Part shown: one piece after another, positions 54,814 through 64,000 of the stretch
Layout of the letters: every line of letters starts with the position of its first letter
Position numbering within the stretch: position 1 is the stretch's first letter
NCBI GenBank assembly: GCA_015698045.1
Contig: BLAL01000187.1
Coordinates: 496,001-560,000, forward strand
Direction: 5' to 3'
Source: Rhizophagus clarus
Lineage: Eukaryota > Glomeromycota > Glomeromycetes > Glomerales > Glomeraceae
DNA length: 64,000 nucleotides
Position numbers and translations under genes: made by a program
The notes under the pieces: generated by a model
What the model was told of the DNA's origin: nothing
The model's database searches: none
The model's input: only the letters and a program-made list of their open reading frames with translations

Positions 54814-54970
54814 TGGGGTCTTTGCAATAGAAAGGTACGAAACTCAAAAAATTTTTTAAATTTACTTTATATGCTAATTATGTTTTTTATACTAAAATAA
54901 GTGTAAATTTAATATTAATTAAATTTTTATTTTTTTTTGAGTTTCGTACCTTTCTATTGCAAAGACCCCA
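54814..54970. mobile_element. 157-bp MITE with perfect 38-bp terminal inverted repeats
   Basis: The left arm begins TGGGGTCTTTGCAATAGAAA and is matched without error for 38 bases by the inverted right arm ending at 54970. Only about 80 bases of A/T-rich loop lie between. The perfect match implies a recent insertion or active maintenance. A short AAAT on each side could be the target duplication. The superfamily is not assigned. Confidence 0.8.
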
Positions 54971-55549
54971 AATACTCGTAACTTTTGAATTTACAATAAA
55001 TTTTTATAAAGTTATTTCAGTTTAAAAATAGATAATTATTAGTATAATTGAATATTACTATAAAAATTAAATATACAATTTGAGTTAAAATTTTGAATAA
55101 TATAAAAAAAAATCTTTACAATATAACAGATGTTAAGTCTAATTTTGATAATATATGTAGAATACAAATTCAAGAACTTATTAATATTTGAAAAATAAAC
55201 CAATAATTTCTGTAAAACTTTAATTTACAATAAGAAATAAAAAGAACTAAAATTATTAGTTTATAGTAATAATTTTAACTATTTATTCAAATATGATAGG
55301 CTATTAACTTGAAATTTTTTTTTGTTTCTTTAAAAAAAATTAAAACTATTAGTTTACAGTAATAATCTCAATTATTTATTTGAGTATAATAGATTATTAG
55401 ACCAGAACTCCCTTTGATATATTTTAATTAAAAATTTTTATTATAAAATAAATTATTAAATATATTATATTTTATCAAGAATTAGATTGCTTTAGTGAAA
55501 AAAGTATATAAAACAAATCAAATATATAAAAAGATTGAAATTACATCAG
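54971..55549. other. AT-rich spacer
   Basis: Simple A/T-rich sequence; no exon-like frame. The segments AAAATTATTAGTTTATAGTAATAATTTT (55250) and AAACTATTAGTTTACAGTAATAATCTC (55345) are a short local direct duplication of about 95 bases. Confidence 0.4.
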
Positions 55550-56050
55550 GAAATTTTATAGTATGAAAAGTTGCGCAAGATTACGCATCATAATATTTCG
55601 TAAATTTCCAGACCTGCTGCAAGTTTGCGGAAGAGTAATATTTCATAACTTTTTAAAATATTTTGAAATATTATGATATGCAAAGTTTCATAATTTTACG
55701 GTTCGTAATATTCCGTAATTTTACGCATTCACAATATTTCGTAATTTTACATAATATTTCATAAGTTTTCAAACTCGCCGCAAGTTTGCGTAAGCGTAAT
55801 ATTTTGTAACTTTTTAAAATATTTCAAAATATTATGATATGCAAAGTTTTGTAATTTTATAGTTCATAATATTGTGTAATTTTATTGCGTAATATTTCGC
55901 AACTTTTTAAAATATTTCAAAATATTACGATATACAAAGTTTTGTAATTTTACGATTCATAATATTTTGTAATTTTATTGCGTAATATTTTGCAACTTTT
56001 TAAAATACAGTATTTTGATGATTCGTAATTTTACATAAATATTTTGTAAT
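55550..56050 (-). repeat. 50-bp satellite family, inverted block
   Basis: Opens with TTACATCAGGAAATTTTATA, the exact complement of the tail that closes the blocks at 7540-7855 and 11240-11945. It then continues with CGTAATATTTCGTAATTTTACG-like units that include AAAATATTTC. It keeps more CG dinucleotides than the other blocks. Confidence 0.75.
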
Positions 56051-56149
56051 ATTTCAAAATTCATTTTTGTACTATAAGTTTATATAATGTATATTTTATT
56101 AGATATAATATGAATTAAATTATAAAAAATTACAAGTATTTATCACTAT

Positions 56150-56940
56150 ATACAGAATATATAAAAGTAAAAAAAGAAAGAATAACGATACAATTAGATG
56201 TAAAAAGAAGAGAAACAGCTATAGTAACGTTAGTATTAGATATAAAGATAAAAGAAATATTGCTAGTATTGTTAGTGTTGTTAATATTAGAGTAAAAAGA
56301 GTTAAAGAAACAGTAGAAACATGGATATTATCGTTAGTATTAAAGTACAAGTAAAAGAAAAAAAGAAAACGTAGATAGTATTGTTAGTATTACGATATAA
56401 AGTAACAATTAGGGTAAAAAACACATTAGTATTGTATTAATAAACAAATATTTTTATACCTGCAAAGAATAAACTAAAAATAAAAGAAAGAGGAAAAATA
56501 AACATATTGTTGGTATTAAGTAAAAGGAGTAAAAAAAACATAATTAGTATTGTTAGTATTATTAGTATTGAAGTAAAAGTAAAAAGAAATAAAGAAAATA
56601 TGGATATTATTGTTAGTATTATAACACAAAGTAACAGAGATAAAAAGAAAATGAAAATAATTAGTATTAATAAACAAATATTTCTATACCTGCAAAGAAT
56701 AAACTAAAAATAAAAGAAAGAGGAGACAAAATAAAAAATAAACATGTTGTTAGTATTAAGTAAAAGGAGTAAAAAAAACATAATTAGTATTATTAGTATC
56801 GATCGTTAGTATTAAAATACAAGTAAAAAGAAATAAAGGAAATATGTATATTATTATCAGTATTACGATACAAAGTAAAAAACAAGTAAAAAATAATGAA
56901 ATAATTAGTATTAATAAACAAATATTTCTATACCTGCAAA
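56150..56940. repeat. Tandem repeat of about 230-245 bp, three copies
   Basis: The end marker AATAAACAAATATTTCTATACCTGCAAAG recurs with TGCAAAG at 56461, 56691 and about 56935. Each unit contains runs of TTAGTATTATTAGTATTG and GTAAAAAGAAATAAAGAAAAT. The 66-codon frame at 56507-56707 lies in the repeat and is low complexity. Confidence 0.8.
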
Positions 56941-57239
56941 GCTATAATAAATTATGAAATATATGAAAATATTCTGTATATAATTAAAAAATATTGAACA
57001 AATAGATAAAGAAATAATAAAAAGAAAAGAAAAATATTGAACAAAAAAATAAAGAAATAAAGAGACAAAAAATAAATAGGACAAAAAACGCGTGCAGATT
57101 AAATCACATGCAAGGATCAGCCTAATTTTGATTGGCCAGAAAATACAATACTGTTTATGCAATCATGCACAATTATATCATGCAGATTTATTTATTTAAT
57201 TATCAACAACGTGGGCATGACATAAATAAATTGTGACTG

Positions 57240-57360
57240 AAACTTGTGTTCAATTTGTGTTCAATTTGTGTTGATAATTCTGGTAAAAATTTATTAATTT
57301 TGGACAAATTTCGTTAAATTTGTTAAATTTGTGTTGAATTTGTGTTAAATTTGTGTTGCG
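57240..57360. repeat. 11-bp minisatellite (TTCAATTTGTG)
   Basis: Units TTCAATTTGTG, TTAAATTTGTG and TTGAATTTGTG repeat in two short runs (57248-57280 and 57320-57355) separated by unrelated sequence. Confidence 0.7.
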
Positions 57361-57777
57361 TAATTTTTTATTTATCACAAGGGGATAATATTTAGTAATT
57401 GCATGTATGTACGATGTACAAGATTTTTTTTATGATTTTTTTAAGAAATGTACGCAAAATATTTAATCAGAATATAATTGTTTTTATTTTTAAATATGAT
57501 ATATTGATATGAAATCAAACTAAGATTTTTTTTTATTAATCATGATATTTATATTTAGATAATCCATATCCGCACGAGATTTAATTAATATGTTTAATGA
57601 TGAGAGTGTAATAAATTAAATTTTAATTGAAACGAGAAATAAAATCAAACCAAAGAGGTATTGTTCAAATTTTATTTAAAGTAACATTTTACGACTTTCT
57701 TTCTATCCAAATTTTTACTCATCCCAAAATCAAATTATAAAAATCAAATCTAATCTAATAATGCTTCTCACACACGT
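57361..57777. other. Spacer left of the orphan exon
   Basis: No exon is recognised. It would be the 3' flank of the gene fragment at 57778-57927. Confidence 0.35.
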
Positions 57778-57927
57778 TCATATCATTTCCACTATAACGT
57801 CCATTGGAACTGGGCTATAATGGACAAGTTGGTTGACATATGCCAGGACAGAAACTGCGCCTACCACAATATTAATGGTAGAAGCCGCCATGATTTTTGG
57901 GACTCTGTTACCAATAGGTTCATATGA
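57778..57927 (-). pseudogene. Orphan 3'-terminal exon beside the LINE insertion
   Basis: On the minus strand an acceptor-like ATATTAG is followed by 49 codons and a stop: SYEPIGNRVPKIMAASTIN, then IVVGAVSVLAYVNQLVHYSP and VPMDVIVEMI. Composition is protein-like and unlike the A/T-rich surroundings, with one hydrophobic segment. The LINE copy C 3' end lies 27 bases upstream of the acceptor (57954), so the 5' exons of this gene are either displaced to beyond the LINE (past 64000) or lost. The family is not recognised. Confidence 0.45.
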
Positions 57928-58226
57928 CTAATATCTATAATTTCTTTAAGAAAGAATTTAAATTCAAGGCAAATGCAGCATAGTAGCCAATATCTTTATT
58001 AATTATTATTTAATCGATACAATTTATAAGTCATAAAAAGAAAACAAAAAAAAAATAAAACTAACTAAAAATAAAGCTATATAGTCTCCTAAGTAAAAAT
58101 ATAGTAATAAACCTATCCTAAAAAAAATAAATCGCATTACACTAAATTTCCCTAGATCTTCCCCCTTGATATATTCCAACCAAAGTAGAAGCAACTATGC
58201 TAACAAAATAACGGATAACACGCCCA

Positions 58227-61200
58227 TTATAAAAATCGACATCCTATCCTGCAAAAGCTGTTATTAAATAGCACCGTTAAACGATCCATAAAACCCGACA
58301 GATGTTTAAACCATGGCAAACCTTGAGTCATCGAGTTCTTTATCCAATCAACTTCATAGTTACGTGGAGTCACGAGATGGGTCAGAGGAGGTAGCGAAGA
58401 GAAAGGCACATATGAAGTGGCAGGCAAATTAGAGGGCCGAGGAGTAGTTTTCAATTTAAGAGTAATGTTCATCGCGTCTTCCCATTTACTTTTGTCATAA
58501 GTACGCGAATTCCAGATACGTTTTCTAAACTTCTGGATGAAGTTATTGTGAATCGCGGCTACGACCTTCATAGCAGATTGTCTAGGGATAGATAAATCAA
58601 CAAATAAATCAATAAACATTGTAGGTAGACAACCCCAGATAAGCGCGTAAGAGGACCAATTAGAAGAAGAAATAGTTCAACAAGAGAGAGAAGAGAGTTT
58701 CTTGAGCATAGGCATAGGATCCATATCGGCCAGTTCACCAGCTTCTCGAAGTTTGGAAAACAAATGGTTTTGATAGGATTGTAAAATTTGATGCATAACG
58801 GATCAGCATTTGGAGCAAAGGATCAGGTGCATCAAGTTCTCCATGCGATCGCGGCATGAGCGGCAGGTAAGAAGATCGATATACAGATCAGAACGGGTGA
58901 TTTTCAACTTCTCCAAAAGAGGCAAATCATCGAGGAAGAGTTTAAATTTGAAAGTGTAATGCCGTGCGGCATGAGAAGCCTGGAAAGAAGCATCATGTGC
59001 CGGGAAAAAATTAAGAGCAAACCAAGTGAGTTCCCAGTCAACTACATAGTCATCCTTGTTATATAAACAATAAACAAATTGGAAACGTTTGAGAGACAAA
59101 AGGTCCTTCAAAAAAGTGGCCTGAAAGTGGAGCTTGAAGAGACGCCTAGGGTTAGATTCACAAACAACATTATCATATACCAGGCGGACATTGTGCGAGG
59201 AAGTATACGCGGCTACAGGCAAGAGAGGAGCCATATCAGAATAATGAGCAGAATTAGCAAGGGAATCAGCAAATTCGTTCCAATAATTGCCATCATGGCC
59301 TTTAACCTTGACAGAGAAGACCGTGAGACGTTTTGATCAGATGGAAGATTCAATAGAGGTCCATAGCTCAAAGTTGGTAGATTTGTAATACAGACGACTA
59401 TTAGTATAGGAAGAGGATACACATAAATTCAAACCATCAATAGCAGCTTGAGAATCTGTGTAGATAGTAATGGTAGAATCATCTGGAGAGACGCTTAAAG
59501 TAGCATAAATCGCAGCGGCTTCAGCTCAAGTGGAAGAAGGCCAGTGTTGTATAGTGCCATGCGCATATGAAGCAACAGAATTGGGATATCCAGCATCAGG
59601 TATTAACTGGACCCAAGACCAACCCATTGAGACTTCAGGTGTTCCGAGGTTAACAAGGGAGCCATCAGTATAAAATCGGTAATGAGCCCCTGATGGGAGA
59701 GGAACTGGGGAGGGGAGTGTAGACAAATCGGCTATAGGAAAATCCACAGGCAAATCGCACTCAACTATAGAAGAAGAAGAAGAAAAGGCGGGCAATATAT
59801 CGAGACGTCTATAATAAGGGATCACTGTAATACTGAGATCCGCCCAAGAGTAAGGAGAAATGACTTCTGTGGTAGTTTGGCGAATACGCTCGCAATCGGT
59901 GGGAAGAATCAAAGATTTCAATAAAGAAACCTTAAAAATACAGCGAGGTAGAACGGCGGTATATTTGTTAGCCGAAGGAAATGGAATGTGCGCTTCACAG
60001 CCTGGACATGAACGAAGGCGGATCACATCACCAGGAGAAGAGAGACAGTCAGATATCCAATGAACAATCATACAGGTATCCTTCTTAGGCTGTACGCTAA
60101 GCTGTTTGCCAAAAAGAGGAGAATCACTTCCATCGAGAGTAACGAGCCAATGCCGATTCTGGACTAGAGTGACGGAAGAGGTAGCAGAGGGGAGACATAC
60201 ATAGCGTTCCAATAATTGATCATGGGAGTCAGGAAGGGTTGTATTGGCCTTAATGTCCAGATACCATTTATGAGGAAGAGAACGGCCACGTTTATCTGCA
60301 AGTTGAGCAATATAGGCGGTCCGATAAGCAGTCCAGAAAATGAGATGAGAGCCAGATGGTGTGATTAACTGTGATAAATAATAAAGTTGACGTTTTCAAA
60401 GAACCTTAAGACAAGCCTTAAAAACAAGCGGGCTCATACACGAATACAAAGGGGTATGGCCAGGGAGAGTAAGGTTCAGAAATGTCAAAGAAAAATGAGC
60501 ATGTTGCAGACGGAACAGGGTGGAAGCCATGGTAGCAATAGTGCAAGCGATATAATCACATTTGAAGGCAGTCATAGTAGACCATAAAGACCAATCATCC
60601 ATCATCAAAGGAGAAATAGGGATTAGAAATCTAAACTGTATCAACAATAATCTATAAAATAAACAAATGTTGAATAAGAGGAGTAGAAGAATTAGCCATC
60701 AAAAACAAATTATTAACATGACATTGGATTAAATGAGAAGACAAATTAATCAATCCCAAAGCTTGAGAAAGGTAAAGTATAGGATTAGGAAGAGAACGAG
60801 AAAAATTAGCTTTGTGTTTGACAAGCGAACGTATAGATCATGTAGCAACATAACAATCAGTCGCAGAGAGGTGGGTAACTTGCATATGGTACTCCAATTT
60901 AGGAATGAGGACCGAGTTGTAGAGATAAACAACTTGTTTGGCAGATAGTCTGGCCAGATGAAGAGCGGCGGCGAAAGAGTTACATTCACTAGCGATCTGT
61001 TTTTTAACAAAGTCACGAGAGCCTTTGATATTAAACTATACCCCTAAAAAACGAAATGAAGAAGTAATAGAAAGAGGAGTAACAGAAATAGAAGGAATAT
61101 CATTCAAAAACGATAGGGATAGGTGAAATTCCACAGGAAGGATAGTAGATGTAGTGGTTAGAGGTAACGAATTCGATATCAAGACATATTTTTGATGATT

Positions 61201-63843
61201 AGCAGAGGTGTTATTCAACGCGTAAAATTCTTCTGTGATTGATAACATGTACTCCAATCCAGCTTTAGATGAAGAAATAAGAGTAGAGTCATCCATAAAG
61301 ACCAGGTTGTTGATAATAATGTCAGAAGTGAAGCCCGTCATATTTGAAGGGAGTGTTGGAGGTCGCAGAATATAAGGATCCAGCATCTCAGTTTTCAAAA
61401 CGGTCAGAAGGGGATCAATGTAGATAACCCACAGGAGTAGAGAAATCACTTTACCTTGATCTATACCAATGCGAACCCGATAGGAAGAAGTCTCACCGTA
61501 GGCAATAAAAATCCGATTTGAATGGTTCATAAAAAAAAACAAGATGAGTGTGATAGCAGACGCAGGTAAACGTATGCGTTCCAAAGCGAATTTCAACATA
61601 GTAAGGTTAACAGAGTCGAATGCTTTGGAGATGTCTTGTGAAAGAATCTAAAGAGGGGAATTATTATGATTGGCATTATGAATAATAGATTCAAGAGTAA
61701 TAATAGGGTCTCGACAGGTTCCTCCAGGCAGGCCAGCGAAATTACCACCTTTAAGGACGTTGTGAACGGCCAAAATGGCAGACAAGTGGTTATAAAAAAG
61801 CTTGACAAAGGATTTCCGAATAACCTCCAAAAGCGTGATAGGGCGAGTGTTTTTCAGTTGACAGCGCCATTCATGTGGCTTGAGGATAGGGAAAACCATA
61901 GCTTGTCGCCACAGATCAGGAATGTCAGCGAAAGCAAAACATTTGCGAATTAAAATTAAAAGCAAGGAGTTGGTGATAGGTCCTAAATGTTTGAGCATTT
62001 CATAAGTAATCATAGAAGGATCAGGAGCTTTGCCATTGGGCATGAAAGAAACCGTAGAGAGCCATTCCTCTAAGGAAGGGGGAGATAGGAGAGAATCATA
62101 AATATCGGGAGAAATAGTATTCATAGGCGAGTACTCAGAACGCCATCGAATAGGTAAGGCTGATATATGCGAAGGGGGGTTAGATTTGATGGGAACTGCA
62201 TGTTGAAAGTGATTAGTCACAGCAGCAGAAACATCCTTTGGGTCCGTTAACAACTGAGAAGTGGTAGGATGATCAATAAAGACGCGATCTAACACGATTC
62301 AATGATGTGAGCGAGAAAGCGCTGAATTGATAAAAAAAGAGATGTCAGTATCGAAATTCTGATCACGAGATTCCAGATGAGCCTTGATAGAGGAATCCTG
62401 AAACTCTTTTTCTTTCAAAAGGTGTAAGCCCCTTAATAATTTAGAAGCATGTGATAGGGTTTGAAATAAGTTATTAAAATTATCCGTCCGGCAAGAAAAT
62501 AAAGATGAAGGTAGGACAGGGACAGCAGAAAGGGTAGATTTGTACAAATTAAATATATTATTTAATCAGATCAAATAACCAGACCATTTACGATTATGGG
62601 AAGAAGAAAAGGTATGCGGGTATTTACGCAATAATTTAATAGAGTGAAGAACGCGATTAAGGAAACGGTAATGTTGTATCAAAGTTTCCAAATTTTTAGG
62701 AAGTTTAGGGGTATGGTCATTACCAACAGTACGAGCGGGTAGAACAGCATTGGCCCCAGCAATAATGTTAGCGTGCAGATATTCATACATCTGATTGACA
62801 TGCCAAGAGGCAAAAATAGTGGGAGATATATTACATAATTTGTCAATGTGAACAGAAAAGTCATCCCATTGCGAAGGAATAACTGAATCAAAAGAAAAAA
62901 CATGACGAGAATGTCGTTTAAGTTGTCGAGCATGAGCTGGCTTGATAGAAGAAGATAAAAAGGAATAATCATAATATGTAATAACAGGATTATGATCAGA
63001 AAAATTAACATCACGGACGTCAAAAATGACGGAGGTGAGCAAAAAACGTTTGAGAAGTGGACAAGACCAGACATAATCAATGTGGGAAATAATGTCTGCA
63101 CGATGGAAGGTACCCAAAGAGTCAGAAGAAAAGTTAACAGGGGTGAAGTCAACATAGCCATTTGATAAAAGAAAATTAAAAAGACGATGGATACGTTTGG
63201 AAGCGATTTGGGGTTGGTTGAAAAATAAAGGGTAGAATTGATCTAGGTGCATATTAAAATCACCACAAACGGCGTGATGAAAACCTAGTCTCTTGGCGTC
63301 TGATAAGGTACGAATAAGGAGGTTGATAGTCTCATCGCGCAAGGATTGATCAGAGGTGGGAGGGATATAAATAACAAAAATACGCAGCTTAACGTGACCT
63401 TTAAAATATAAGTCAACAGAAAGCATTCGTGATGAAAGAGAGGAATAAGTATGAACATGAGAAGCCAAAGAATTTTCAATAAAAAGGGAAATACCCCCAG
63501 AAGAACGAACATGTTGGGAGGTGTCCAAAACAGAAGAAAAAACAGTATAATTAGAAAGTCGTTTAGACAAAAAATGCATTTGTTTGGGATGTAAATAGGT
63601 GTCGATAACACCACCAAAGGAGATATGTTTAAGGGAAAAGAAATCATTTAATAATTCAATTTTGTTTTGAGAAAACATTTTAAGACCATTAATGTTAAAA
63701 GAGGAGATATTAAAGGAATTATAGGGGGAAGGCGAGGGAGAGGTAGAAGAAAATAAGGAATCTTGTAATGAAAGATTGTCTACATCTATAAGGTTGGGAG
63801 GATTGCGAACAAAGGAATTATAATTAAAATTATTGTCCGTCAT
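58227..63843 (-). pseudogene. LINE ORF2, near full length, decayed (endonuclease-RT-RNase H)
   Basis: The endonuclease is open from ATG 63843 to a TGA at 62566-62568 (425 residues, with CGDFNMHLD and FSDHNPVIT). The RT follows with motif A ILSQDISKAFDSV (about 61620), motif B GIDQGKVISLLLW and motif C VFMDDST (about 61290; FMDD where FADD or YADD is usual), then RNase H (FYTDGS, YTDSQAAIDGL-equivalent region near 59440) and the CCHC motif near 58850. In-frame stops: 62566, 62299, 61648, 61036, 60838, 60396, 59526, 59334 (approximately), 58803 and 58677; a one-base insertion at about 60655 shifts frame. Against copy B most stops are CGA to TGA or TGG to TAG/TGA, i.e. C-to-T changes on one or other strand. 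Not functional. Confidence 0.88.
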
Positions 63844-63893
63844 TAGAACACTATGATAAAATCAGACGGAGAAGTGCATGAGAAGAATGGGAA

Positions 63894-64000
63894 TTAATTA
63901 GAACCAGCTGTATTAGCTGAGTTCGAGGAAGAAGAAGAAGAAGTAATTGAACCGATAAAACCGCTAATAGAGTTAGCGAGCATGTCCAACTTGTTTTCGA
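63894..64000 (-). CDS. LINE ORF1 of copy C, C-terminal end (partial)
   Basis: The last 35 codons of ORF1, ending ...SSSSNSANTAGSN and a TAA at 63894-63896. They match the end of copy A's ORF1, where the stop is at 1191-1193. The 50-base gap to the ORF2 start is the same in both copies. Confidence 0.85.
   Translation of the reverse strand, partial: ENKLDMLANSISGFIGSITSSSSSSNSANTAGSN

Larger units (their letters stand above)
57954..64000 (-). mobile_element. LINE retrotransposon copy C (runs off the right edge)
   Basis: Same family as copies A and B, minus strand. From right to left: end of ORF1 (63894-64000), ORF2 from 63843 to 58227, and a 3' untranslated region that ends at the palindrome GAATTTAAATTC (57954-57965). 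Nearly all of ORF2 is present, about 1,870 codons if uninterrupted, but it is broken by several stops and one insertion. There is no poly-A tail at the 3' end. Confidence 0.9.

Noticed and set aside
57060..57240. Conserved TTTTGATTGG segments (14600, 16153, 57129) as a regulatory family
   Set aside because: Only about 10-12 bases are shared, as for any CCAAT box in AT-rich DNA; no longer alignment is visible.
60750..61016. 88-codon frame in copy C resembling 6233-6499 in copy B
   Set aside because: Both are the same out-of-frame shadow of the RT/RNase H connection region, not a separate protein.

Overview
The window is nuclear DNA of an AT-rich fungus with intron-dense genes. Short introns (about 50-120 bases mostly, with GTAAGT/GTATGT-type donors and CTAAC/CTAAT branch points), a fumarase in about 15 exons, a Kin1-type kinase, a fungal-style Zn-cluster/SET protein, and very AT-rich intergenic DNA packed with GC-richer LINE copies and MITEs all fit a Glomeromycotina fungus such as Rhizophagus. 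That organism assignment is an inference from style, not a search result.

Layout. 1-6761: two LINE retrotransposon copies on the minus strand, head to tail (copy A: ORF1 plus the 5' part of ORF2; copy B: a 5'-truncated 3' half with RT tail, RNase H and a C-terminal zinc motif). 6776-21440: a repeat-dominated gene desert (50-bp satellite, hairpin arrays, a split repeat carrying a 1.2-kb insert, a polypyrimidine tract between inverted repeats, and a 1.4-kb MITE-like element). 21445-48528: the gene-dense island. In order it holds ACH1-type CoA transferase (+), a Zn2Cys6-like/SET-domain protein (+), a small secreted peptide (-), PC4/Sub1 coactivator (+), tRNA-His(GUG) (+), an Erv25-type p24 cargo receptor (+), a membrane protein with a PPPY tail (-), a coiled-coil protein (-), an unrecognised 310-residue protein (+), fumarase with two alternative first exons (+), a forkhead transcription factor (-) and a Kin1/MARK-type kinase (-). 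48530-57777: a second desert that is a nest of MITEs and tandem repeats. 57778-57927: an orphan 3' exon. 57954-64000: a third LINE copy (C), full-length-like but decayed, running off the window.

The most notable observations are: (1) every LINE end that can be seen (four of four) abuts the same 12-bp perfect palindrome GAATTTAAATTC, suggesting sequence-specific insertion and explaining the head-to-tail A/B arrangement; (2) fumarase appears to make mitochondrial and cytosolic isoforms by alternative first exons, the cytosolic start codon lying inside the last intron of the mitochondrial leader; (3) three distant arrays share one 'A-run plus AAACRTTARTAYRTTT hairpin' grammar; (4) several unusual splice structures (a 10-nt exon, a 25-nt exon, a GC-AG intron, tandem donors). 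ACH1 and FUM1 are acetate/succinate and TCA-cycle enzymes and sit in the same island, but there is no operon-like logic; gene orientation is mixed. Exon models were made by hand from reading frame, splice signals and known protein families, and have no transcript support.
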